Below are positions 19,217-28,251 of a stretch of 64,000 nt of DNA, piece after piece (positions within the stretch are counted from its first letter, which is position 1; the number at the start of each line of letters is the position of its first letter). Both the position numbers and the translations under genes were made by a program. The notes beneath the pieces are model-generated. The model searched no databases, was not told where the DNA came from, and worked only from the letters and a program-made list of their open reading frames with translations. Origin of the DNA: Cohaesibacter marisflavi (GTDB taxonomy: Bacteria > Pseudomonadota > Alphaproteobacteria > Rhizobiales > Cohaesibacteraceae); NCBI RefSeq assembly GCF_900115225.1, contig NZ_FOVR01000004.1:1-64000 (forward strand), in the 5' to 3' direction.

Positions 19217-19735
19217 ATGTATGTGACCATGGACACGATTGAACTGGCCAATCAGGTTTTAGAAATCGCCAGAGAGCATGACTACAAGCTGGCCACGGCA
19301 GAATCCTGTACATCTGGCATGATAAGCGCCACCCTGACTGAAATTCCCGGCGCGTCAGTTTCCTTTGACCGCGGCTTTGCCACCTATTCCAATGAAGCAA
19401 AATCAGAAGTCCTTGGCGTTCCTGCTGAAATGATCAAAGAATTTGGCGCTGTCAGCGAAGAGGTTGCTCGCGCCATGGCTGACGGCGCCCTTGCGCACTC
19501 CAACGCCGACTTCGCCGTATCCGTCACCGGCATTGCCGGCCCCGGCGGTGGCACGCAGGAAAAGCCCGTAGGTTTGGTTCATTTTGCCGTATCGTCAAAA
19601 CAGTACACCCAAAGCCACAACAAAAAGATCTTTGCCGCAATGGATCGCGAGAATGTACGCGCAGCAACGGTCGAACACGCCATAATCATGCTCATCGAAG
19701 CGATGACGCAAAAACATTTCATTTCAACTGAATAG
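19217..19735 (+). CDS. pncC: CinA C-terminal domain / nicotinamide-nucleotide amidase PncC
   Basis: 172 residues. ATG 19217 is chosen because AGGAAAGGA lies at the right distance; an ATG at 19190 has none. This is the stand-alone CinA-C domain: LATAESCTSGMISATL at the N-terminus, FATYSNEAKSEVLGV, and the catalytic VTGIAGPGGGTQEKPVGLV. It deamidates NMN to nicotinate mononucleotide in the pyridine nucleotide salvage cycle. The N-terminal MoCF domain of full CinA is absent, as usual here. Placement after ispDF is common in the order. Confidence 0.88.
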   Translation: MYVTMDTIELANQVLEIAREHDYKLATAESCTSGMISATLTEIPGASVSFDRGFATYSNEAKSEVLGVPAEMIKEFGAVSEEVARAMADGALAHSNADFAVSVTGIAGPGGGTQEKPVGLVHFAVSSKQYTQSHNKKIFAAMDRENVRAATVEHAIIMLIEAMTQKHFISTE

Positions 19736-19759
19736 AATTCATTTCATCAGCAATAAAAC

Positions 19760-19791
19760 AAAAAGCCACCATCTTTTGATAGTGGCTTTTT
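19760..19791. terminator. bidirectional terminator between pncC and the LytM gene
   Basis: AAAAAGCCAC/GTGGCTTTTT arms with an inner ATC/GAT pair and a TTTT loop form a 13-bp stem flanked by A and T runs. It ends both convergent genes. Confidence 0.88.
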
Positions 19792-19831
19792 ATAAATAAA
19801 CACATTCTCGCTCCATGATTGAGCGAGATAT

Positions 19832-22015
19832 CTAGCTCAGATATGGAACCGGATCGACCGGATCTCCCTTAATTCGCAGTTCGAAGTGCAACTGAGGAGC
19901 TCTCACGTTGCCAGACATCCCAGCCTCAGCAATAATCTGCCCACGCCGTACTATCTGACCCTTGGTGACAAGCAGCTTGTTGTTATGAGCATAGGCCGTA
20001 ACCCAACCATTGGTATGGCGAACAAGAATAAAGTTGCCATACATCTTCAGGTCATCGCCCGCATAGATGACGGTCCCATTATCTGCCGCACGAATGGACG
20101 TCCCTTCCGGCACAGAGAGGTTAATCCCCTCATTACGAACTCCAGCATTCTCGCCACCAAATCCGGAAATGATGCGCCCACGAACAGGCCAACGGAATTT
20201 CGCAGCAGAAGCGGTGTCGTTTGACTGATTGGACACAGGTGTTACCGGTGCTGCGTTTACTTGGGAAGGCGCAGAACTGGAAGCCTCATCTGGCAACCCA
20301 ACAGCATTTTTCAGAGACGCAACGCGCTGCTTCTTCGGCTGGCTTGAAGGTGATGAATGGGCGCTTGACGCCATTTCACGCACCCAACGTGGCTTTGCCT
20401 TCGGAACCGCTGCAATCACTGGCGCAGATACTTGACGGCTGTCCTGTTGCGTCGTCGATACGCCACCGGCATTGCGATTGATCGATGCCGTTGTCGTATA
20501 ATCGATCGCAGGCTGCTGATTTCTCTGCGGAATATGCAAGCGCTGCCCCATTCTCAGAGGTGCACTGACCGACATATTGTTGGCCTGAGCAAGCTCACGC
20601 GTTGACACGCCATAACGGCTCGCTATGCCACTCAGTGTCTCACCGGGATTGACCATATGACGGTTTTGGGCATTTGCATTCTGCTGAAGTTGCACAACTT
20701 CGCGCCCATAAGCGGACTGACCGCGCAAACGCAGAGGGTTACCCTTTGGCACACGCATCACATAAGGCAACTGCACCGAGCTGGAACTGATGGACGCCAG
20801 CTGCATGGGCTGCGACGATTGGGCATTCCGGTTTTGCTGAACAGGCTGCTGTGGTCGCTGTGTCTGGGCTGCATAGCTTCTATAGCCTTGCTGTTGGAAC
20901 ACAGGAATCAAAACCTGCTGACCCGGCACCACATAATTCCGTCCGTTGATATCAGCAATGGCTTTTTCCGGCACACCGTAGCGGCGCGAAAGAGACTGAA
21001 TATCTTCACCCTGATCGACCGTCACCATAGTGCCGCCGACACTGGTCCACTGACCACTCGTTCGGGCGTGATTCTGTGCCGATGCAGAAGGCGCAGACAT
21101 GGCACGCACTTGATCTGAATAGCTATTACCAACTTGTCCGCCCGTCGGAATAGGGTTCGGCGGAGCGATCGAAGCCGTTGAAGTATAATCTATCCCTTTG
21201 GACTTAGGCGCGTTCTTTGGCAGTGAGAATATCCTAGCCAGACTGAAACGAGATTGCTGCGTTTCCTGCTGCGGAGCCGTCGCTGAAGAAGCCGCTGGCA
21301 TAGAAACAGGTACGCGCCGATACTGATTGTTAGGCGCAGGATTATAGGAAGCGACCTGGGATTTCGGGCGCGGTGCAGCGTGCGGCAGGCTATCGAAGCG
21401 CGACACAACAACCGGCGGCCCATTCAGAACAGCAGCATTGGAGGAAGGCGCCCTAGAAGGATACCCACTAGAATTGGAAGCACTGGCCACATCAACATAG
21501 ACAGGACCGGCAGACGCTTGACGATTCCCCGAAGGCATCGGCGGCATGGGCTGCGACGGATATGACTGATAGGTATTTGATGCTGAGCGATTAATAGACC
21601 CAGTTGTCAAAGCGACAGGAGCTGCCTGTTGAGACACTGGAACAGACTGACTGACAGAAGAAGCCTGTGCAACGGGTGCAGGAGACGCAGGAGCCGAATA
21701 AACGGGAGCATTATAAGAAGGTTGCTTGGTGGCATTTGCCTGATAGGCAGGATCACGATAAATAGGCTGCGCGCTACTGCTCCCCACAGGCACGACAGCT
21801 GGCATAGGCTGATTCACCGGCGCCACACTGGGTTGAGAACGAACCGAGCTGGTAAAAATCTCATTCTGATTGGAAGTATATCCTGAGCCAGGAGTTCCAA
21901 AACGTTCAACTTCACCGCTGCAGGCTGCAAGGGTGGCAGCCATCGCCAGCAATGAGGTCGTTGACAGAAGCTTACGCAATACTAAATAGTCCATACCAAC
22001 ACCGGTTCTACGCAC
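19832..22015 (-). CDS. NlpD/DipM-like lipoprotein with two LysM and a degenerate LytM (M23) domain
   Basis: 727 residues. A lipoprotein signal peptide with lipobox LAAC is followed by a long Ser/Pro/Gln/Ala-rich linker, LysM 1 (near residue 331: VTVDQGEDIQSLSRRYGVPE), LysM 2 (near 451: MVNPGETLSGIASRYGVSTR) and a C-terminal LytM fold (from about 606). Active M23 enzymes have HxGxD and HxH zinc ligands. Here these read NEGIN and QLHFEL, so most metal ligands are gone. It is therefore probably a non-catalytic activator of cell-wall amidases at division, like NlpD or EnvC. GTG 22015 has a nearby AGGG; ATG 21994 is the alternative start. Confidence 0.85.
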   Translation of the reverse strand: MRRTGVGMDYLVLRKLLSTTSLLAMAATLAACSGEVERFGTPGSGYTSNQNEIFTSSVRSQPSVAPVNQPMPAVVPVGSSSAQPIYRDPAYQANATKQPSYNAPVYSAPASPAPVAQASSVSQSVPVSQQAAPVALTTGSINRSASNTYQSYPSQPMPPMPSGNRQASAGPVYVDVASASNSSGYPSRAPSSNAAVLNGPPVVVSRFDSLPHAAPRPKSQVASYNPAPNNQYRRVPVSMPAASSATAPQQETQQSRFSLARIFSLPKNAPKSKGIDYTSTASIAPPNPIPTGGQVGNSYSDQVRAMSAPSASAQNHARTSGQWTSVGGTMVTVDQGEDIQSLSRRYGVPEKAIADINGRNYVVPGQQVLIPVFQQQGYRSYAAQTQRPQQPVQQNRNAQSSQPMQLASISSSSVQLPYVMRVPKGNPLRLRGQSAYGREVVQLQQNANAQNRHMVNPGETLSGIASRYGVSTRELAQANNMSVSAPLRMGQRLHIPQRNQQPAIDYTTTASINRNAGGVSTTQQDSRQVSAPVIAAVPKAKPRWVREMASSAHSSPSSQPKKQRVASLKNAVGLPDEASSSAPSQVNAAPVTPVSNQSNDTASAAKFRWPVRGRIISGFGGENAGVRNEGINLSVPEGTSIRAADNGTVIYAGDDLKMYGNFILVRHTNGWVTAYAHNNKLLVTKGQIVRRGQIIAEAGMSGNVRAPQLHFELRIKGDPVDPVPYLS

Positions 22016-22137
22016 AACACCCTACAAGTTGATACCAATTTAATCCAAGTATCCTTTCCAAACCTTTAAAACAGGCATTAAAATGGGCATCGAAACCACT
22101 ACCCTGTGTTTACTTTCCCATTTGAGCAAATGAATAC

Positions 22138-22171
22138 AAAAAAGGCCGCAACGCGCTCGCGTTACGGCCTT
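22138..22171 (-). terminator. rho-independent terminator of surE
   Basis: A long stem AAGGCCGcAACGC/GCGTTaCGGCCTT with a short loop (22142-22171), followed on the minus strand by TTTTTT. It lies 63 bases past the surE stop. Confidence 0.88.
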
Positions 22172-22234
22172 CTGATGAGAAAAATCCAACCCCTCTCTGA
22201 CATTAAGAGGCTGGTATTAATAGGGTAATTCCCC

Positions 22235-22987
22235 CTATGCCTTCATCATTTTATCGAGTGTGCTATTGTCTGTCATGTCCAGATGCAGCGGCGTAACCGA
22301 GATTTTCTTATGCATCACAGCGTGCAGGTCAGTTCCTTCGGCCGGGTCGGACTTGCGATCTTCAAAACCAAGCCAGAAATAGGAAAGCCCACGCGTATCA
22401 ACGCGCGGAACCACGCTCAAATGCGCCTGATCGCGCTTGCCTTGACGGGTATAGACAACCTCTTCCACTTCACTTGCCGGACATGCCGGGAAGTTCACGT
22501 TGAGCAAGGTCTGTCTTGGCAATTCATGATCGAGCAGATCCTTGACAACTCGAGCGCCATGCTCTTCGGCAGCACTCCAGTCAAATGGCTCGCAGCTCTC
22601 CCAGCTATAGGACTGGCTAAGAGCAATGGATCGAATACCGAGTACAACGCCTTCCATTGCACCGGCTACAGTGCCCGAATAGGTCACGTCTTCAGCCATA
22701 TTCTGACCGCGGTTGACACCTGACAAAACAAGATCCGGACGCCCGTCCAGAATATGATCAACCCCCATGATGACACAGTCTGTTGGGGTGCCGTGTACGG
22801 CAAATTTTTTGTCACCCAGTTTCCGCATCCGGAGCGGATCATGCAGCGTAAGGGAATGCGCCATGCCGGATTGTTCGGTTTCCGGCGCAACAATCCAGAC
22901 ATCGTCAGAGAGCGCACGCGCAATCTTCTCTAGCACCACAAGACCGGGTGCGTTAATACCATCGTCATTGGTCAGAAGAATTCGCAT
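22235..22987 (-). CDS. surE: 5'-nucleotidase SurE (survival protein)
   Basis: 250 residues. It begins MRILLTNDDGINAPGL with the catalytic metal-binding D8-D9, then APETEQSGMAHSLTL and LVLSGVNRGQNMAEDVTYSGTVAGAMEG, all SurE signatures. The metal-dependent phosphatase acts on nucleoside 5'- and 3'-monophosphates, and on short polyphosphate in E. coli. Usually surE is followed by pcm (L-isoaspartyl methyltransferase) in this gene block. Here pcm is absent and the LytM lipoprotein follows directly. It lies in a minus-strand series after serS with a 133-bp gap. Confidence 0.95.
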   Translation of the reverse strand: MRILLTNDDGINAPGLVVLEKIARALSDDVWIVAPETEQSGMAHSLTLHDPLRMRKLGDKKFAVHGTPTDCVIMGVDHILDGRPDLVLSGVNRGQNMAEDVTYSGTVAGAMEGVVLGIRSIALSQSYSWESCEPFDWSAAEEHGARVVKDLLDHELPRQTLLNVNFPACPASEVEEVVYTRQGKRDQAHLSVVPRVDTRGLSYFWLGFEDRKSDPAEGTDLHAVMHKKISVTPLHLDMTDNSTLDKMMKA

Positions 22988-23103
22988 TGCATTGCCTCAT
23001 CAGTCAAAGTTTCAAAAAGCCAAGCGCAGCGATCCGCGTTTGGAAAACAGGAATACCGCCTGCGGGCGATCAGAACGCGCACCCACAAGCCAAAAGTCAT
23101 GAA

Positions 23104-23124
23104 CTGAAGCATCTGATGCTTCAG
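23104..23124. repeat. perfect 21-nt inverted repeat over the serS stop codon
   Basis: CTGAAGCATC at 23104-23113, one T, then GATGCTTCAG at 23115-23124. The right arm contains the serS stop TGA (23123-23121). It is a perfect palindrome with a single central base. As RNA it could form a hairpin that protects or ends the serS message, although no T-run follows. As DNA it could be a dimeric operator before surE. Confidence 0.6.
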
Positions 23125-24398
23125 GCGGAAATCTTTTCCAATCCGCCCATATAAGGACGCAGAACTTCCGGAATCACGATGGAGCCATCTTCAGTCTGAT
23201 AATTTTCCATGACAGCAATCAGACAACGGCCAACGGCGACGCCGGAACCATTGAGCGTGTGCACATATTTGACGCTCTTGTCAGAGGCATCACGATAGCG
23301 CGCATTCATGCGGCGCGCCTGAAAATCACCACAGGTGGAAACAGAGGAAATTTCGCGGTAGGTCTTCTGGCCCGGCAGCCAAGCTTCGATGTCGAACGTG
23401 CGCCGTGCAGAAAAGCCCATATCACCGATACACAGCGTAACAACACGGTAAGGAATGCCAAGTTTCTGCAAAATGGCTTCCGCACAGCCAAGCATACGCT
23501 CCTGTTCGGCAACTGAGCTGTTCTCGTCCGTTACAGAAACCATTTCAACCTTGGTGAACTGGTGCTGGCGCAGCATACCACGCGTGTCACGCCCAGCAGA
23601 TCCGGCTTCGGAACGATAGCAGTGAGACAGTGCCGTTACGCGCATCGGCAGCTTTTCACCATCTACAATGCTTTCACGCACCAGGTTGGTCAGCGGAACC
23701 TCGGAAGTCGGAATCAGCCAGCGATCATCATCGGTATGAAAGGCATCTTCGGCAAATTTCGGCAACTGGCCAGTACCAAACATCACTTCAGAACGCACCA
23801 ATGTCGGCACGGACACTTCATCATAGCCATGCTCATTGATGTGGGTATCGATCATGAACTGACCGATGGCCCGTTCAAGACGCGCCAACTGACCTTTCAG
23901 CACAACAAAGCGCGAACCGGACAGTTTTGCTGCGCTTTCAAAGTCCATCTGACCAAGCGCTTCACCCAGCTCAAAATGCTCTTTTGGCTCGAAGCTGAGC
24001 TCCGGCTTGTCACCCCAAGTGTGATGCAGGACATTGTCGTCCTCATCCTTGCCAGCAGGCACATCATCCAGCGGAATGTTCGGCAGGCTCGACAGAGCCG
24101 CGTTGAGCGCATCTTGCAACTCACGAGTTTTGGCTTCGCCATTCTGAATGGCGCTTTTGAGCTGACCCACTTCGGCCATCAGAGCCTGCGCCTTTTCTTC
24201 GTCGCCCGACCCTTTGGCCTTGCCAATTTCCTTTGAGGCAGCATTGCGGCGCTGCTGAGCTTCCTGCAATTTCTGCACTTCAACGACCCGCTCCTCATCC
24301 AGCGCGATCAGCCGGGATGACGATGCTTCAGCTCCGCGTGCAATTTGAGCCTTGTCGAATGCCTCGGCATTCTCGCGAATCCATTTGATATCGAACAT
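23121..24398 (-). CDS. serS: seryl-tRNA synthetase
   Basis: 425 residues: an N-terminal coiled-coil tRNA-binding arm (about residues 1-110, heptad-rich, [20 protein letters not shown]) and a class II catalytic core with motif 2 ([21 protein letters not shown]...HQFTKVE) and motif 3 ([19 protein letters not shown]). It charges tRNA-Ser with serine. Length and domain order are standard. It lies between tatC and surE, the usual position in this order. Confidence 0.97.
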   Translation of the reverse strand: MFDIKWIRENAEAFDKAQIARGAEASSSRLIALDEERVVEVQKLQEAQQRRNAASKEIGKAKGSGDEEKAQALMAEVGQLKSAIQNGEAKTRELQDALNAALSSLPNIPLDDVPAGKDEDDNVLHHTWGDKPELSFEPKEHFELGEALGQMDFESAAKLSGSRFVVLKGQLARLERAIGQFMIDTHINEHGYDEVSVPTLVRSEVMFGTGQLPKFAEDAFHTDDDRWLIPTSEVPLTNLVRESIVDGEKLPMRVTALSHCYRSEAGSAGRDTRGMLRQHQFTKVEMVSVTDENSSVAEQERMLGCAEAILQKLGIPYRVVTLCIGDMGFSARRTFDIEAWLPGQKTYREISSVSTCGDFQARRMNARYRDASDKSVKYVHTLNGSGVAVGRCLIAVMENYQTEDGSIVIPEVLRPYMGGLEKISA

Positions 24399-24586
24399 GT
24401 CAGTAATCCCGAATCTAGCTTTGGTGGGAGGGTTGAAAAATTAAGACGGGCGAAAAATAGGCAAGCCCCAAGCATGAAGCAAGCATAATGCCACTTAGTC
24501 ACCGCAAAGAATGCAGAAAACCCACAAACAATGGCCCGAAAGACAAACAATTTCCTTCAGGCCATGGTGCAAGTTTGCGAAAATCT

Positions 24587-25381
24587 CTAGGACGCCTCTT
24601 CTTCGGCGTCTCGTTCTGCCCGCTTTTTCTCCACGGATTTGACCGAGAGAATGGACAATTCATAAAGCAGCAGCGTTGGCAGCGCCAACCCCATCTGGCT
24701 GATCGGGTCTGGCGGCGTCAAAATAGCAGCCATGATAAAGGCAACCACAACAGCATATTTGCGCTTTGACTTGAGAAAAGCAGAATCCACGATACCGGCA
24801 CGCGCCAACAGCGTCAGAACCACCGGCAGCTGGAACACAAGGCCGAAGGCGAAAATCAGGGTCATGATCAGACCGAGATACTCACTCACCTTGGGCAGAT
24901 GGCGAATTTCAACCGGTCCCTCGCCCACCTGCTCCATGGAAAGGAAGAATTGCATCGCCAGAGGCATGACGACGAAAAAGACAAGGCAGGCGCCAAGCAG
25001 AAACAAGATTGGCGTCGCAATCAGAAAAGGCCGGAAGGCCTCTCGCTCATGTTTGTAGAGCCCCGGCGCCATGAACATGTAGATCTGACTGGCGATCACC
25101 GGAAAGGCAATGAACAGCGCGCCGAAAAGCGCGATCTTAAGCTGGGTGAAGAAATATTCCTGCGGCGCGGTGAAAATCATCTCCACCTGATGCGTTCCGC
25201 CAACGGCACGTTCATAAGGGATGACAAGAATATTGAAAATATCGCTGGCAAAATAGAAGCAGAATAAAAAGGCAATCGCAATCGCAATCACCGTCTTGAG
25301 CAGGCGACTGCGAAGCTCCACCAAATGCTCGATCAAAGGAGCCTTGCTCTCTTCAATCTCGTCTTTTTCATTGTCACTCAT
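24587..25381 (-). CDS. tatC: Sec-independent protein translocase TatC
   Basis: 264 residues with six predicted membrane helices and the family signature near the N-terminus (PLIEHLVELRSRLLK), with the conserved glutamate that binds the twin-arginine signal region. A second signature lies near residue 160 (PKVSEYLGLIMTLIFAFGLVFQLPV). It is the receptor core of the Tat pathway for folded proteins. Its ATG overlaps the tatB stop by one base (TGATG), so translation is coupled. Operon order is tatA-tatB-tatC on the minus strand. Confidence 0.96.
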   Translation of the reverse strand: MSDNEKDEIEESKAPLIEHLVELRSRLLKTVIAIAIAFLFCFYFASDIFNILVIPYERAVGGTHQVEMIFTAPQEYFFTQLKIALFGALFIAFPVIASQIYMFMAPGLYKHEREAFRPFLIATPILFLLGACLVFFVVMPLAMQFFLSMEQVGEGPVEIRHLPKVSEYLGLIMTLIFAFGLVFQLPVVLTLLARAGIVDSAFLKSKRKYAVVVAFIMAAILTPPDPISQMGLALPTLLLYELSILSVKSVEKKRAERDAEEEAS

Positions 25382-25881
25382 CAGTCAGCCTTCTTGGTCA
25401 CACCGGCTTCCGGTTCTGCGCTATCCTTGGCTGCATCACCATCCAGAATTTCGGTATCCTGATTTTCTTCGGCAAAAGCCTCTTCTACTTCAACCGCTTG
25501 AGAAGGCTCATCCGCCGTTTTGGAAGAGAGTTCGGCGGGCTTGTCATTCAGCGACGAATTGATCTCGTCGGTGCTTTCCTTCATGCTCTTGGAGACATCA
25601 TCCGTCACATCGCTGATGTCACCCAACTGCTTGGTGACAGCATTCTTGACCGCATTGCGCGGATTGAGATTGCGGACATCATTCAAGGTATCAGCAACAC
25701 CATCAAGCTCCGCTTCCCGCAGGGCTTGGTTGAACTGATTTTGGAAATCGCCGGCCATACGTCGAACATTGCCAACGGTTTTGCCAACAGTTCTGAGCAA
25801 TCCGGGCAGTTCCTTGGGCCCTACCACCAGAATCGTGATGATAACCACCACGATGATTTCGCTCCAACCGATATCAAACAT
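25381..25881 (-). CDS. tatB: Sec-independent protein translocase TatB
   Basis: 166 residues. It has one N-terminal membrane helix (FDIGWSEIIVVVIITILVVG) with the conserved glutamate at residue 8, a hinge with PKELPGLLRTVG and an amphipathic helix (GNVRRMAGDFQNQFNQALRE). The rest is a long acidic, disordered tail (DEPSQAVEVEEAFAEENQDTE). TatB forms the signal-peptide receptor with TatC. The acidic tail is longer than in E. coli-like TatB cores but common in rhizobia. Confidence 0.93.
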   Translation of the reverse strand: MFDIGWSEIIVVVIITILVVGPKELPGLLRTVGKTVGNVRRMAGDFQNQFNQALREAELDGVADTLNDVRNLNPRNAVKNAVTKQLGDISDVTDDVSKSMKESTDEINSSLNDKPAELSSKTADEPSQAVEVEEAFAEENQDTEILDGDAAKDSAEPEAGVTKKAD

Positions 25882-25945
25882 CGAAATGCACCGGACACGC
25901 TAGAATACAGGAAAAACAAATAGATAACAAAAGTGCGCTAACAGC

Positions 25946-26170
25946 TTAGTTCACTTTGTCTTTCTCTTCGCTACTTGCAGAAACCTGTTCAGACTGCTTG
26001 CTTTCCAGAGCCTGTTGGTCGTTTTCTTCCTTGTCCTCTTCCTTGAGGCCCTTCTTGAAGCTGTTGATGCCCTTTGCGACATCACCCATCAGGTCGGAAA
26101 TCTTGCCACGACCAAAAAGAAGAACAACAACGACAGCAATAATTGCGACCTGCCAGATACCAATCTGCAT
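25946..26170 (-). CDS. tatA: Sec-independent protein translocase TatA
   Basis: 74 residues. It has one short membrane helix ([21 protein letters not shown]), the FG motif at the hinge, an amphipathic helix ([19 protein letters not shown]) and a charged tail. TatA oligomers form the Tat translocation pore or membrane-weakening patch. It is the first gene of tatABC, with 64 bp to tatB. Confidence 0.95.
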   Translation of the reverse strand: MQIGIWQVAIIAVVVVLLFGRGKISDLMGDVAKGINSFKKGLKEEDKEENDQQALESKQSEQVSASSEEKDKVN

Positions 26171-26283
26171 ACTGAAATCCCTTTATTTTCTGCTTCGCGT
26201 CGCAAAGAGCCTCTCCGCGCACGCTCGAACACACGAGAGCCTTTTGCCAGCTTTGAGCTTACTTTGTCAAAGAAATAAGCAAT

Positions 26284-27399
26284 CTAGGACGATTTGGCAA
26301 ATATCAGTACATCCTTTTTACGAAACGATACACCGATATTCTCTCCTGGCACAAAAATATGTCCAGAACCAGATCGGACAAAGAAAGGATTGTCGCAATC
26401 CTTGATTGTTACTTCATATAAATCAATCTCTCCAAGAAACATACGTCTCTTCACGCGTGCAGGCAGAGCGGACACATATTCCTCATTGATCGCCTTATGC
26501 AGCTTAACGCCCTGCTGGCGGATACAGACCAGCGCGTCTTGCCCGTCTTCAAAGCCGTCAGCTGCAAAAACACCGATTGGCGTATGCACGGCACCCGCCT
26601 TGACGACGCCCTCCACCTCGTTAAGGTCGGAGAAAAACCGTGCCGCCCAATAATCAACTGGATTAAAATACAAGTCTTCCGGTTTCGCATATTGCACAAT
26701 ATGCCCATTCTTCAAAAGCAAGATGCGATCACTCACCCGCAGAGCTTCCTCCGGATCATGAGTGACGATGACGCACGTTGCCCCCATTTCACGCAACACC
26801 GCAATGGTTTCATCGCGCACCCGATCCCGAAGGCGATTATCAAGACCGGAAAAAGGCTCATCCATGAGCAGAACACTGGGCCGAGGCGCAATGGCACGCG
26901 CCAGCGCCACGCGCTGCTGCTGCCCACCAGAAAGCATATGCGGGAAATGATCCGCATACTCTTCAAGACCGACACGCTTGAGCGCTGCCCTCGCTTCTAT
27001 ATCGGCAGATTTTAGCGGCAAATCCTTAAGCCCGAACATCACGTTCTTGAGGATCGAGAGATGCGGAAACAGGGCATAATCCTGAAACATCAACCCGACA
27101 TTACGCGCCTCGGGTGGCACGAATACCCCCTCGCCAGCAACGACCTTGCCATTAAGCCGCAGTTTTCCGGAAGTCGGGCTTTCGATACCGGCCGCGATCC
27201 GCAATAGCGTAGTCTTGCCAGCACCCGATGCACCAAGCAGGGACACGATCTGCCCCGGCTCAATGGAAAAAGAGATATCACGCAGTACTTCATGCCCATC
27301 GAACGAGCACTCAATCGCCTCAAAATCAAGTCCGGCAGCGATGGCTGCCCGCGCCGTGCCTCGACTTCCCCAACGATTGCGGCCCTCATGCATATTCAA
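26284..27399 (-). CDS. ABC transporter ATP-binding protein, FbpC/PotA-like, with no partner permease nearby
   Basis: 371 residues. An ATPase domain with Walker A LLGASGAGKTTLLR, Q-loop GLMFQDYALFPHLSI, signature LSGGQQQRVALARAI, Walker B SVLLMDEPFSGLD and H-loop VTHD is followed by a C-terminal TOBE-like regulatory domain (from about residue 250). This layout fits the CUT1/Fbp iron or polyamine importers (FbpC, PotA). No permease or binding-protein gene lies within the window, and it sits in the scpB-tatA gap of a conserved block. TTG 27399 has GGAG at 7 bp; ATG 27393 is the alternative start. The substrate is unknown. Confidence 0.85.
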   Translation of the reverse strand: MNMHEGRNRWGSRGTARAAIAAGLDFEAIECSFDGHEVLRDISFSIEPGQIVSLLGASGAGKTTLLRIAAGIESPTSGKLRLNGKVVAGEGVFVPPEARNVGLMFQDYALFPHLSILKNVMFGLKDLPLKSADIEARAALKRVGLEEYADHFPHMLSGGQQQRVALARAIAPRPSVLLMDEPFSGLDNRLRDRVRDETIAVLREMGATCVIVTHDPEEALRVSDRILLLKNGHIVQYAKPEDLYFNPVDYWAARFFSDLNEVEGVVKAGAVHTPIGVFAADGFEDGQDALVCIRQQGVKLHKAINEEYVSALPARVKRRMFLGEIDLYEVTIKDCDNPFFVRSGSGHIFVPGENIGVSFRKKDVLIFAKSS

Positions 27400-27534
27400 T
27401 GATACTCTCCGTTAAATGGGCTGACTATATCCAGTCTCAGACGTCTTATGCATTGGCCAATTCCAAAACACAACTTTTATACTCATAATATAGACATCAA
27501 GACAGGCAAACTTTGGTCTCTCAAGGAAGGCCAA

Positions 27535-28251
27535 TCAGGACTCATCGGTATCTTGCTTGTCGTCTTCTTCCATCGCTTCAAGCGCGAGCTCGTAATTATC
27601 TTCAAGCGGCTCCTCGTCATCGGCCAAATCTTCGGTGTCATCAGGTGACGGCATGGAGAAAGCCGGCGGCAAGGCAGAATCCAGCATGCCAGTCCCCTTG
27701 AGCTCTTCCAACCCCGGCAGATCCTGAATGGATGCCAGATCGAAATGCATAAGAAATTTCTCGCTGGTGCCATAGGTAACCGGACGCCCGGGAACGCGCC
27801 GGCGCCCCCTTACCCGCACCCATTCGGTCTGCAGCAGTACATCCAAAGTGCCGCGCGCAACGGAAACGCCGCGGATCTGTTCGATATCGGCGCGCGTGAC
27901 GGGTTGATGATAGGCGATAATGGCCAGTGTTTCCAAAGCCGCACGCGAGAGCTTGCGCGGCTCGATCGCCTCGGCCTGCATCATGAAAGAAAGATCCTTG
28001 GCCGTGCGAAACAGCCATTTGTCATTCACCACAATCAGATTGACGCCGCGATTTTTATAATCCTCTTTCAGTTGAGCAAGAATGGCCGGCACATCGACCG
28101 AATCCGGCAAACGGACAGCGATATCGGCCGTACTCAGCGGCTCCGAACTGGCAAAGAGCAGGGCCTCCACCATCCGCTTGAGCTGCAAGCGCGCTTCCTT
28201 GGCCAACGCCTCATACTCTCCCCCCAAGGGCTGTTCTATTTCTTCCATCAT
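27535..28251 (-). CDS. scpB: segregation and condensation protein ScpB
   Basis: 238 residues. Tandem winged-helix domains: KRMVEALLFASSEPLSTADIAVRL near residue 27, and LSRAALETLAIIAYHQPVTRADIEQIRGV with GTLDVLLQTEWVRVRGRRRVPGRPVTYGTSEKFLMHF. ScpB dimers bind ScpA and SMC to form the bacterial condensin. The last 50 residues are an acidic tail (DDTEDLADDEEPLEDNYE). Its start overlaps the scpA stop by four bases. Confidence 0.95.
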   Translation of the reverse strand: MMEEIEQPLGGEYEALAKEARLQLKRMVEALLFASSEPLSTADIAVRLPDSVDVPAILAQLKEDYKNRGVNLIVVNDKWLFRTAKDLSFMMQAEAIEPRKLSRAALETLAIIAYHQPVTRADIEQIRGVSVARGTLDVLLQTEWVRVRGRRRVPGRPVTYGTSEKFLMHFDLASIQDLPGLEELKGTGMLDSALPPAFSMPSPDDTEDLADDEEPLEDNYELALEAMEEDDKQDTDES

